10,302 bases of DNA from an uncultured Alphaproteobacteria bacterium (GTDB lineage Bacteria; Pseudomonadota; Alphaproteobacteria; Micavibrionales; Micavibrionaceae), in NCBI GenBank assembly GCA_937128575.1, contig CAKZMN010000307.1, positions 1 through 10,302 of the forward strand, given 5' to 3'. Within the stretch, counting starts at the first letter, position 1, and each line of letters opens with the position of its first letter. Below are positions 1-8,229 of this stretch, piece by piece. The notes beneath the pieces are model-generated. The model worked only from the letters and a program-made list of their open reading frames with translations, ran no database searches and was not told the origin of the DNA. The translations under genes and the position numbers were made by a program.

Positions 1-551
1 CGGATGATTTGCAATGGCCGCTGGATCCGGACGCGGAATATTTTCAGTATACCAGCCACTTTATTGCCGCATTAAAGGCGCGTCAGAATTTTGAGATTTC
101 CGTTGGGTGCTACCCCGAAAAACATCCAGATGCGGAAAGCATGGATAAAGATTTAGAAGCGCTGATGAAGAAATTTGATGCTGGCGCGAACCGTGCGATT
201 ACCCAGTTTTTCTTTGATAACACGCTGTATTATGAGTTGTTGGAGAATGCGGCGAAGGCGGGGGCGAATGGGGAAATTTGCCCGGGATTATTACCGGTTC
301 ATGATTTCGCCAGCATGTGCAGTTTTGCCAAACGGTGTCAGGCCAGCGTGCCGGACTGGATGCATGCGAAGTTTGAGGGGTTAGAAGATAAGCCGGAAGA
401 GGCGAAGAAAATCGCGACAGAAATGCTGGCGGAGCAAGCGATGGATCTTGCGAAGAACGGCGTGAAGCATTTTCATTTTTACACGCTGAATAAATCCACG
501 ATCATTGATGAAGTTTGCAGCGCGCTGGGGTATGAGAGTGCGGCGGCGTAA
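1..551 (+). CDS. metF: 5,10-methylenetetrahydrofolate reductase, C-terminal part (5' end outside window)
   Basis: The open frame enters from the left edge (first whole codon at base 3) and ends with TAA at 549-551, so about 183 C-terminal residues of a protein usually near 300 are visible. The stretch FEISVGCYPEKHPDA, then DAGANRAITQFFFD, the PGLLPV segment and the closing GVKHFHFYTLNKS are the conserved second half of the MetF TIM barrel, which binds FAD and folate. The enzyme reduces 5,10-methylene-THF to 5-methyl-THF in the cytosol. That is the methyl pool used by methionine synthases, which fits metE lying 427 bases downstream on the same strand. The stop codon lies 3 bases from the end of a convergent small gene. 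No hairpin terminator is visible after the stop. The N-terminal FAD-binding part cannot be judged. Confidence 0.95.
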   Translation, partial: DDLQWPLDPDAEYFQYTSHFIAALKARQNFEISVGCYPEKHPDAESMDKDLEALMKKFDAGANRAITQFFFDNTLYYELLENAAKAGANGEICPGLLPVHDFASMCSFAKRCQASVPDWMHAKFEGLEDKPEEAKKIATEMLAEQAMDLAKNGVKHFHFYTLNKSTIIDEVCSALGYESAAA

Positions 552-554
552 GAA

Positions 555-794
555 TTAGGACTGATTAACCAGAACACGCTCAACTGCCAAAGCCTGCTTT
601 ATGCTTTTCCCATTATCTTCAAAGTCGGAATGCAAGCCGATGGCCTCGTTCAAGATTTTCTCACCGGCATCAAAGTCGCTATTTGCAACGCTTTTTTGGA
701 ATCGCTGCGCCAAAGTATCTAAATAATTTTTATTCCCAGAAATGGTGCAGGGAGAAAAGGCCCTCATTACGTTTAAGGATAGTTTGTTACTCAT
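555..794 (-). CDS. Small hypothetical protein, 79 aa
   Basis: I do not recognise this family. The frame starts at ATG 792-794 and ends with TAA at 555-557. A good ribosome binding site, GGAGA, sits 4 bases before the ATG (about 799-803 on the plus strand), which is the main reason to accept it as real. The product is soluble-looking and of mixed charge, with no signal peptide or membrane segment and a single cysteine (Cys16). It has a predicted helical middle (NYLDTLAQRFQKSV, then DFDAGEKILNEAIGLH). It is convergent with metF and divergent from metE, so its promoter would lie in the 795-978 gap. I could not find a convincing -35/-10 pair for it. It may be a lineage-specific gene. Confidence 0.6.
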   Translation of the reverse strand: MSNKLSLNVMRAFSPCTISGNKNYLDTLAQRFQKSVANSDFDAGEKILNEAIGLHSDFEDNGKSIKQALAVERVLVNQS

Positions 795-917
795 TTTGTC
801 TCCGAATCTCGAGATAGGTTAGATCGTATTTTTGCCTAAAAAAATGATTAGAGTCAATAAATATGAAAACAATTTAAAAGCGTTTGTCGTTTTTTGTTTA
901 AACTCCCCCACAAGGTG

Positions 918-950
918 CTTCAATTTACCTGCATCACTGCTATAGTGATG
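918..950 (+). promoter_or_regulatory. Likely metE promoter with overlapping 7-bp inverted repeat
   Basis: CTTCAA (918-923) and CTATAG (940-945), 16 bases apart, resemble the alphaproteobacterial vegetative pattern CTTGAC/CTATAT (4 of 6 and 5 of 6). A perfect inverted repeat CATCACT (932-938) / AGTGATG (944-950) with a 5-base centre overlaps the -10 element, as expected for a repressor site. A start point near 952 would leave a leader of about 26 bases with the ribosome site AAGAGGA at 964-970, 8 bases before the metE ATG. The rest of the 795-978 gap is AT-rich. I see no long structured leader such as a cobalamin riboswitch. The dyad does not match the MetJ box. Confidence 0.45.
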
Positions 951-978
951 ACGATTTTATATGAAGAGGACATGACAC

Positions 979-3321
979 ATGGTACTAGCGACAAATCTTG
1001 GTTTTCCCCGCATCGGCGCACAGCGCGAATTGAAAAAGGCCGTTGAAGCCTATTGGAAGGGCAAGAGCTCTCGCGATGAATTGCTGTCTAAGGGGCAGGA
1101 ATTGCGCGCGCGGCATTGGGGCTTGCAGCAAAAATCTGGCCTTGATCATATTCCGTCGAATGACTTCTCTTTTTACGACCAAATTCTTGATCTTACATGC
1201 ACACTTGGTTTGATCCCAGAGCGTTACAAGCATGAGGGCGGCGCGGTATTTTTGGATACATATTTCGCCATGGCCAGAGGCGCACAGACAGATGCACTGG
1301 ATGTGACGGCGATGGAAATGTCCAAATGGTATGATACGAATTACCATTATATTGTGCCAGAATTTGAAGAAGGCATGAGCCCGAAATTATCTTCCACCAA
1401 AATTTTTGATGAGTTTCAAGAAGCGCTGGATGCGGGCATAAAAACCCGTCCCGTCATTGTTGGCCCCGCTACATATGCCTTCCTTGGTAAGGCGCGTTAT
1501 GATGGGTTTGATCATGCGGCGTTCGTCAAAACTTTGCTGCCGGTTTATAACGAAATTCTGGACAAGCTTTCCGACATGGGCGCGGAGTGGGTTCAAATTG
1601 ATGAGCCAGTTTTCAGTCTAGATTTATGTGAGATTGGTCAGGGCGTGATCAAGACGGCCTATGATGGTTTGAAAAAGCCTAGCGGTTTGAAGATTTTGGT
1701 GGCGACCTATTTCGAAAGCTTACGCGATAATGCTGAACTAGCGTTTGGATTGCCGGTTGATGGTATTCACATTGATTTATGCCGTGGATCTGGTCAGGCC
1801 AATACAGCGGCGAATGATCAAGCGCGTGATTTAGATCAGGCATTATCCAGCATTGGCGACAAGGTTTTGTCATTGGGCGTGGTTGATGGGCGTAATATTT
1901 GGCGCAATAACTTGAGCGCCTCGCTTGGCTTGATCGATAAAGCTGTTGAGGCGCTTGGCCAAGATCAGGTATTTGTGGCGGGCAGTTGTTCGCTTTTGCA
2001 CACGCCGGTTGATTTGAATAGTGAAGCTACCTTGGATGCGGAGCTGAAAAGCTGGATGGCATTTGCAACGCAGAAGCTGGACGAGATTGCGGTATTGGCG
2101 AAGGGCGCCAATGAAGGACGCAGCGCGATTGTGCCGGAGCTGGCCACCAGTGATAATGCGAGAGATGCGCGCAAATCCTCCGCGCGCGTGAACAACCCAG
2201 AGGTGAAGGCGCGCGTGGCCGCGATTACGCCGGACATGAAGGCGCGCAAATCTGAATTTTCAACGCGCCAAGGCGTGCAGCATGCCGCGCTGAATTTGCC
2301 CGCATTCCCAACCACGACCATTGGATCATTCCCGCAAACGCCGGACATTCGCAAGGCACGTTCCGCGTTTAAAAAGGGTGAGTTGGACGCCGGTGCGTAC
2401 AAAGAAGCGATGCAAAAGGAAATTCAAACCGTTGTTGATTTCCAGCATGAATGTGATCTGGATGTTTTGGTTCACGGTGAGCCGGAGCGCAATGACATGG
2501 TTGAGTATTTTGGTGAGCAGCTGGATGGTTACACCTTCTCTAAATTTGGTTGGGTGCAGAGCTATGGCTCGCGCTGCGTTAAGCCGCCGATTATTTTCGG
2601 TGACATTTCACGCCCCAAAGCCATGACCGTTGAATGGTCAAAATATGCGCAGAGCCTGACTGATAAAATCATGAAGGGGATGCTGACGGGTCCTATCACA
2701 ATTTTGCAGTGGTCGTTCGTTCGTGATGATCAACCACGCAGCGAGACCGCCACGCAAATTGGTTTGGCTATTCGTGACGAGGTTGCGGATTTGGAAGCGG
2801 CGGGCATTAAGATGATTCAAATTGATGAAGCGGCGTTCCGTGAAGGGCTCCCCTTACGCAAGGCTGACTGGAAGGCGTATTTGGATAATGCGGTGGAGAA
2901 TTTCCGCCTGTCATCATGCTGCGTGGCGGATGAAACCCAGATCCACACCCATATGTGTTATTCCGAATTTAATGACGTGATCGACAGCATTGGCGCGATG
3001 GATGCGGATGTGATTTCGATTGAATGTTCGCGTTCTGACATGGAATTGCTAGAAGCGTTCGTGGATTACAAATATCCCAATGAAATTGGACCGGGCGTAT
3101 ATGATATTCACTCCCCCCGCGTTCCGGCAACGGAAGAAATGACGCGCCTGCTGGATAAGGCGAATGATGTTTTGAGCGTAAAGCAGATTTGGGTAAACCC
3201 GGATTGCGGCCTTAAAACCAGAGGCTGGCCAGAGGTAAAAGACGCCCTGAAGCACATGGTTGCGGCGGCAAAAGAAATGCGCGCCAAGACGGGTGCGAGC
3301 AAGCAATCAGAAGCGGCGTAG
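979..3321 (+). CDS. metE: Cobalamin-independent methionine synthase (5-methyltetrahydropteroyltriglutamate--homocysteine methyltransferase)
   Basis: This enzyme transfers the methyl group of 5-methyl-THF polyglutamate to homocysteine, without vitamin B12, as the last step of methionine synthesis in the cytosol. At 780 residues it is close to the usual 750-770. The N-terminal barrel opens with NLGFPRIGAQRELKKAVE (residues 6-23). The C-terminal catalytic barrel begins at FPTTTIGSFPQT (about 443-454). All four zinc ligands of the family are present: His658 and Cys660 (HMC), Glu682 (SIECSRS) and Cys743 (NPDCGLKTRGW). The start is set by AAGAGGA at 964-970. An ATG at 972 is out of frame. The gene is probably transcribed alone from the promoter at 918-945 and stops at the hairpin at 3349-3377. 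Upstream metF supplies its methyl donor. Nothing is truncated or missing. Confidence 0.98.
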   Translation: MVLATNLGFPRIGAQRELKKAVEAYWKGKSSRDELLSKGQELRARHWGLQQKSGLDHIPSNDFSFYDQILDLTCTLGLIPERYKHEGGAVFLDTYFAMARGAQTDALDVTAMEMSKWYDTNYHYIVPEFEEGMSPKLSSTKIFDEFQEALDAGIKTRPVIVGPATYAFLGKARYDGFDHAAFVKTLLPVYNEILDKLSDMGAEWVQIDEPVFSLDLCEIGQGVIKTAYDGLKKPSGLKILVATYFESLRDNAELAFGLPVDGIHIDLCRGSGQANTAANDQARDLDQALSSIGDKVLSLGVVDGRNIWRNNLSASLGLIDKAVEALGQDQVFVAGSCSLLHTPVDLNSEATLDAELKSWMAFATQKLDEIAVLAKGANEGRSAIVPELATSDNARDARKSSARVNNPEVKARVAAITPDMKARKSEFSTRQGVQHAALNLPAFPTTTIGSFPQTPDIRKARSAFKKGELDAGAYKEAMQKEIQTVVDFQHECDLDVLVHGEPERNDMVEYFGEQLDGYTFSKFGWVQSYGSRCVKPPIIFGDISRPKAMTVEWSKYAQSLTDKIMKGMLTGPITILQWSFVRDDQPRSETATQIGLAIRDEVADLEAAGIKMIQIDEAAFREGLPLRKADWKAYLDNAVENFRLSSCCVADETQIHTHMCYSEFNDVIDSIGAMDADVISIECSRSDMELLEAFVDYKYPNEIGPGVYDIHSPRVPATEEMTRLLDKANDVLSVKQIWVNPDCGLKTRGWPEVKDALKHMVAAAKEMRAKTGASKQSEAA

Positions 3322-3348
3322 ATTTTTCGCACAGCATTAAAAATTACA

Positions 3349-3377
3349 AAAGCCCGCCTTTTCAGGTGGGCTTTTTT
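3349..3377 (+). terminator. Rho-independent terminator after metE, possibly bidirectional
   Basis: AAAGCCCGCC (3349-3358) pairs with GGTGGGCTTT (3365-3374) over 10 positions, with one G-U pair and a 6-base loop, and runs into six T at 3372-3377. It begins 27 bases after the metE stop. On the minus strand the same hairpin is followed by TTTTGT, so it can also end the convergent gene whose stop is at 3384-3386. Confidence 0.9.
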
Positions 3378-3383
3378 CTGTGA

Positions 3384-4490
3384 TTAGCGCAGATCTAAAA
3401 TAGCTTCTAAAGGACTTAATATATGGCTTGAAATTGCAAACTGATTGTTTCTTAAAAGCTTCTCTGTTTGCGAGGCATTTAAGTAATTCGGCAAAATAAT
3501 TACACCAATAGGTCTTTTCGGGCCTGTTACGCCATATTTGCTCTGTATTAAGCCTGGTTTTTCAAAAATTTGATTGGCTATAAAGCATAGGTCTTTGTCG
3601 TTATTTGCTTTTGCATCATGCGTAAAAATTGTTTCAATACCACGCTCTAACATGCATTTCACAACTTCAGGATCTTTAGTTTTTCTTGGCACTAAATCTC
3701 TTAGTTTCCTTGTATGGGCAAAATGTTTGTCTAAAAACAATGTAACTGAACTCAACTTTATGCATTCATCGGTAATCACATTGTTTTTTCTGGCGAATTC
3801 GATAGCCAAGGGCGGAACATAAACTTGTTCATTCAAGATTTTCTTTTTTAGTTCTCTTTGCTTTTGATTATTGTAAATTCGTTTTTTTGCACTAAGCGGC
3901 GAAAAAACCCGAAGCGTTGATTTCAGCAATTTATTTTGTTTGGTTGCTTTCTCTAATTCAGCATTTACTCTACCCAAAGATTTATTAGCATCATTTTTTT
4001 GTTTTCTATATGGCTTCATAGTTTCTATCTTGTGTAAAAGATCCGCAACATGAAGCTTTTCAAGGTCTTCTGTCTTTATTACTAATTTTTCGCCTTCGTT
4101 TGTAATTCCCGCTTTTTTAAATATTTCAGCAAGAGGGTGCAAAGATGATGGGCAAAGTGTTTTTTCCTCTTCTAAAATACGCGCCAAAGCGTCTGCCATT
4201 TTGATATATGGCAGTTTGGCTTTTGGAACAAAGCCGGTTTCTTGAGGAAGATATTGTTTCTTGGCTTGCGCAGGTTTTTTATTTTGATTGGCCATGTCTT
4301 TTTGACGCAAGTCTGTAAAATGCTTTTTAGCTTTGGATTTCTTCAATAAAAAATCATTTTTGGTTTTCGGTTTTTTATATGGTTCGCCCGCATGTTTTTC
4401 ACGCCTATTTACGGGCGTAAGTGTTTTCGGCTTTTGTGATTTTCTATTCTTGCTCATAAATACTTTGTTGTTATGTATACTAAAAGCCAT
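3384..4490 (-). CDS. Uncharacterised lysine-rich protein with a possible C-terminal PIN-like (DUF5615-like) domain
   Basis: The 368-residue product is not a family I can name with certainty. The first 100 residues hold about 23 lysines and look disordered and basic. Residues 150-222 are charged and helical (possible coiled coil). Residues 250-368 look folded. There LFLDKHF (Asp254), LRDLV, DPEVVKCMLERGIETIFTHD (Asp273, Asp292), DKDL (Asp298, Asp300) and then PIGVIILP follow the order of acidic motifs in DUF5615/PIN-like proteins, a fold related to VapC ribonucleases. That assignment is inference from pattern only. DUF5615 proteins are usually short, so the long basic N-terminus is unusual. 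The gene is clearly richer in A/T and in AAA codons than metE or guaB, suggesting transfer. The ATG at 4488-4490 touches the proposed -10 element, so Met12 (4455-4457) is the likelier start, giving 357 residues. Neither start has a good ribosome site. Confidence 0.75.
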   Translation of the reverse strand: MAFSIHNNKVFMSKNRKSQKPKTLTPVNRREKHAGEPYKKPKTKNDFLLKKSKAKKHFTDLRQKDMANQNKKPAQAKKQYLPQETGFVPKAKLPYIKMADALARILEEEKTLCPSSLHPLAEIFKKAGITNEGEKLVIKTEDLEKLHVADLLHKIETMKPYRKQKNDANKSLGRVNAELEKATKQNKLLKSTLRVFSPLSAKKRIYNNQKQRELKKKILNEQVYVPPLAIEFARKNNVITDECIKLSSVTLFLDKHFAHTRKLRDLVPRKTKDPEVVKCMLERGIETIFTHDAKANNDKDLCFIANQIFEKPGLIQSKYGVTGPKRPIGVIILPNYLNASQTEKLLRNNQFAISSHILSPLEAILDLR

Positions 4491-4505
4491 TTAATATACA
4501 TAACA
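4469..4505. repeat. 16-bp inverted repeat (15 of 16 paired) over the start of the lysine-rich gene
   Basis: TGTTATGTATACTAAA (4469-4484) and TTTAATATACATAACA (4490-4505) are reverse complements except at 4480/4494, around a 5-base centre. The outer 11 pairs are uninterrupted. There is no T-run on either side, so it is not a standard terminator for the rsmB-type gene ending at 4525. It overlaps the proposed -10 element and the first ATG of the gene at 3384-4490, so an operator is the simplest reading. An mRNA hairpin or a mobile-element end is less likely. Confidence 0.8.
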
Positions 4506-4519
4506 TGCAATAAAATCAA
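4491..4519 (-). promoter_or_regulatory. Possible promoter of the lysine-rich gene
   Basis: Read on the minus strand, TTGATT (4514-4519) and TATTAA (4491-4496) are separated by exactly 17 bases and match the sigma-70 consensus at 4 of 6 positions each. Transcription would start near 4484, downstream of the first ATG (4488-4490), which favours the in-frame ATG at 4455-4457. The -10 and part of the spacer lie in the inverted repeat at 4469-4505. AT-rich sequence gives chance matches easily, so this is tentative. Confidence 0.4.
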
Positions 4520-4524
4520 GCTTT

Positions 4525-5820
4525 TTATGCGATTTTGCGCTCCATTATGGCGGTGAAGAAGCCGTCTGTTTTGTGGCGATGCGGGGTTAGGCGCATGTGG
4601 GGTGTGCCAAGGCCTAGTGAATCGTCCAAAGCGAGGAGTTCGAACTCTGGGTGCTCTTTCAAGAAGGCTTCGACCTGCATCTCGTTTTCATCGGGCAGAA
4701 GTGAGCATGTGGCGTAGACGAATTTACCGCCGGGTTTTACGGCCTTGCAAGCGCGCCCCATGATATCAGCCTGAATTTCAACCAGCTCCTCTAGCGATGG
4801 GCCATAGGTTGTCCAGCGCATATCGGGGTTGCGGCGCCATGTTCCCGTTCCGGTGCAGGGCACATCGGTCAGGACAATATCGAATTTTTCCTTTTGACGC
4901 TTTAGCCATTTGCGCTGCTTATCCTCGGACAGAGCGCGCATTTCGATGATGTCGGATACGTGCGCCTTTTTGTAGCGCTCTTTACCGCGCATCAGGCGGC
5001 GTTCGTCATTATCCATGGCCACGATGCGGCCCTTGCGTTTCATGGCGGCGGCCAGCGCCAGGGTTTTACCGCCCGCGCCCGCGCAATAATCCAGCACCTG
5101 CATACCCGGCTGCGCACCGCACATATGTGCGATAAGCTGTGAGCCTTCATCTTGAATTTCGATCCAGCCCTTGCCAAACGCCTTGGTGCGGGCGAGATAG
5201 GCCTTGCCTCTTGCGCGCAAACCAATGGGAGAATAGGGCGTGGCATCCGTTTCAACGCCGTCGGCCTCTAGGTAGTTTTTTGCCTTTTCAGGGTCACATA
5301 GGAAGGTGTTTACGCGCATATCCAGCGTCGCGCCGGGGATCATAGCGGCCATTTCAGTTTCGAAATCATCGCCGAAATAGGCTTTGATTTTTTCCTTATA
5401 AAGCGGTGGGCATTCAACGCGCACGGCGGCGGGCATGTCTTTGTGCTCTAGAGTTTTACCAATTAATGATGTTGCGAACTTAAGTTCAGCGTCGCTTAAA
5501 GGTTCCGGGGCATATTTGGAGCCATCGAATAAATCCTTATTGATGCGCTTTTCATCAGCCCCCTCCACCAACATGACGTAGGCGATAACGCGGTTGCGCG
5601 GGGTGTCTTCAACTTTGGATTTATCCAACCACCAGCCGAGACGCGCATGGGCGCGCACGGTGTCATAAACGCGCTCCGCCACGTTACTGCGATCTTTGGA
5701 GCCAATATAGCGGCGGTGGCGCATATAATCGCCAACCACGCCATCCATGGGGATGCGGGTGTTCTCTTTAATGCGATCCAATACGTCGATGGTCGCTTGT
5801 ATACGTGCCTGTGGTTTCAT
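4525..5820 (-). CDS. RsmB/NOP-family rRNA (cytosine-5) methyltransferase
   Basis: The 431-residue product belongs to the NOL1/NOP2/Sun (RsmB-type) family of S-adenosylmethionine-dependent enzymes that methylate cytosine C5, classically in 16S rRNA at position 967. The N-terminal ~150 residues form a NusB-like helical region (ERVYDTVRAHARLGWWL). The Rossmann domain has the SAM loop LDYCAGAGGKT (243-253), the DVPCTGTGTWRRNPD motif with Cys322, and YATCSLLPDENE with Cys372. The second cysteine of this pair is the usual nucleophile and the first helps release product. The length matches RsmB (about 430). The start ATG at 5818-5820 follows TAAGGA, which lies inside the last codons of guaB, and the gap to the guaB stop is 5 bases. 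The two genes are therefore co-transcribed and probably translationally coupled. Family membership is certain, but the exact target base is inferred. Confidence 0.93.
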   Translation of the reverse strand: MKPQARIQATIDVLDRIKENTRIPMDGVVGDYMRHRRYIGSKDRSNVAERVYDTVRAHARLGWWLDKSKVEDTPRNRVIAYVMLVEGADEKRINKDLFDGSKYAPEPLSDAELKFATSLIGKTLEHKDMPAAVRVECPPLYKEKIKAYFGDDFETEMAAMIPGATLDMRVNTFLCDPEKAKNYLEADGVETDATPYSPIGLRARGKAYLARTKAFGKGWIEIQDEGSQLIAHMCGAQPGMQVLDYCAGAGGKTLALAAAMKRKGRIVAMDNDERRLMRGKERYKKAHVSDIIEMRALSEDKQRKWLKRQKEKFDIVLTDVPCTGTGTWRRNPDMRWTTYGPSLEELVEIQADIMGRACKAVKPGGKFVYATCSLLPDENEMQVEAFLKEHPEFELLALDDSLGLGTPHMRLTPHRHKTDGFFTAIMERKIA

Positions 5821-5825
5821 TTTTT

Positions 5826-7388
<1,563 letters not shown>

Positions 7389-7397
7389 GAAATTAAT

Positions 7398-7916
7398 TCA
7401 ACAACAAGCCTCTTCTTTATTTTGCTCGAAATCACAGCACTCATTTTTATTTTGCTCGGAATCACAGCACTCATTATAATCGCTACAACAGCGCTTATCA
7501 GTAACGCCGCCCTCTGACACTAACTTAAGGAGAGGAAAGGCATCCTCTAACCAGCCGTTGCGGAAATTATCAGCGGGCTCCTGCGTTGGAATATTGTAAT
7601 GGCGCAAAGACAAGCGTGTCCCTCCCTTTTCTTCGTGCAAAAGAATTTCAACTGTTGTTTGCCCGTCTTCTAAATCAAACATACCACCCCAGGTAAATAC
7701 GATTTTTTCATAGGGTTCTATTTCCGTATATTTTCCAGCGAAATACATGGCGCCACTTTCCGCAGAAACATAAAATTGCCCATCGGGTTTACCCTCTATA
7801 TCAACGATATCTCCGAACCATTGCGCAGCCTTTTCTTGCTGCGTCAAGAAAGAGAAAACAGTCTCCGGCGTTGCCTCAATAAATACACCACATATAATTT
7901 CTAAATTCTCGCTCAT
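7398..7916 (-). CDS. SRPBCC (AHSA1/START-like) protein with cysteine-pair tail
   Basis: Residues 1-135 of this 172-residue protein read as an AHSA1-type SRPBCC domain, a helix-grip fold with a hydrophobic ligand cavity. Visible elements are the opening strand with FIEATPETVFSFLT, AAQWFG, the GKYTEIEPYEKIVFTW hairpin, and the closing helix NFRNGWLEDAFPLLKLV. The natural ligand of such domains is rarely known. Residues 143-172 form a tail unlike the domain, with four Cys-Cys pairs at 143/144, 150/151, 160/161 and 171/172 among Asp, Glu, Asn and Gln. The tail suggests metal or metalloid binding, or redox chemistry, by inference only. Part of it comes from a 30-bp tandem duplication. The start ATG overlaps the arsR stop (ATGA) and follows GAAAGGA by 7 bases, so the pair is one translationally coupled unit. 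ArsR plus SRPBCC gene pairs are common in bacteria, but the cysteine tail is the unusual part. Confidence 0.9.
   Translation of the reverse strand: MSENLEIICGVFIEATPETVFSFLTQQEKAAQWFGDIVDIEGKPDGQFYVSAESGAMYFAGKYTEIEPYEKIVFTWGGMFDLEDGQTTVEILLHEEKGGTRLSLRHYNIPTQEPADNFRNGWLEDAFPLLKLVSEGGVTDKRCCSDYNECCDSEQNKNECCDFEQNKEEACC
7416..7475. repeat. 30-bp tandem duplication inside the SRPBCC gene
   Basis: Two adjacent 30-base copies (7416-7445 and 7446-7475) differ at one base (A at 7429, G at 7459). Each encodes a 10-residue unit of the form NECCD-S/F-EQNK, so the change swaps Ser for Phe. Being a multiple of three, the duplication keeps the frame and adds one Cys-Cys pair. The near-identity points to a recent duplication. 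Confidence 0.97.
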
Positions 7917-8224
7917 TTTTTAGTCCTTTCTTCTGCTTCCGCTAATGTTTTTAATTTTTGTAGTTTGGGGGTCCAAAATTCTTCCAAAAAGGCGCGAATG
8001 TCGCTAAACCCTTTTGTGTTCACGCTGTAATATCGGCGTGTGCCTTCGCGGCGCTCTTGCAATAAATGTTGATCTTTTAGAACGCGGATATGCTGTGACA
8101 CCGCGGGGCGTGTGATATTTTCAAAATTTTCTGCAATTTCCCCCGCTGGTAATTCCTGATCTTTCAAAAGACTAAGAATGGCAAAACGAGTTGGGTCGCT
8201 GATGGCTTGTATTTGTTGTATCAT
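7913..8224 (-). CDS. ArsR-family winged-helix transcriptional repressor, no cysteines
   Basis: The 103-residue product has the full ArsR/SmtB winged helix-turn-helix. ISDPTRFAILSLL (8-20) is the typical opening, ITRPAVSQHIRVLKD (37-51) is the recognition helix region, and the wing is ERREGTRRYYSV (57-68). Family members repress their own operon and let go when a ligand binds. The protein has no cysteine at all, so the ELCVCD-type metal site of ArsR/CadC is absent and a different signal is expected. The ATG at 8222-8224 lies only 6 bases after the -10 element, so there is no room for a ribosome site and the mRNA is probably leaderless or nearly so. The stop TGA overlaps the ATG of the SRPBCC gene. 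The dyad at 8230-8267 is the obvious candidate operator. Confidence 0.93.
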   Translation of the reverse strand: MIQQIQAISDPTRFAILSLLKDQELPAGEIAENFENITRPAVSQHIRVLKDQHLLQERREGTRRYYSVNTKGFSDIRAFLEEFWTPKLQKLKTLAEAEERTKK

Positions 8225-8229
8225 TCTTT

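Noticed and set aside
795..978. Cobalamin or SAM riboswitch, or MetR site, upstream of metE
   Set aside because: The leader is too short for a cobalamin riboswitch and I see no conserved core. A TGAA-N5-TTTA at about 864-876 is one base off a MetR half-site pair, but this is weak in AT-rich DNA and no metR gene is nearby.
1965..2402. Minus-strand open frame of 145 codons inside metE
   Set aside because: metE is complete with all catalytic residues. The antisense product is an Ala/Ser-rich composition without any motif.
4469..4505. Insertion-sequence end or terminator for the rsmB-type gene
   Set aside because: There is no transposase, target duplication or second copy in the window, and no T-run follows the stem on the minus strand.
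7416..7475. Possible CRISPR repeat pair
   Set aside because: The two 30-base copies are directly adjacent with no spacer and lie inside a coding frame, so they are a tandem duplication.
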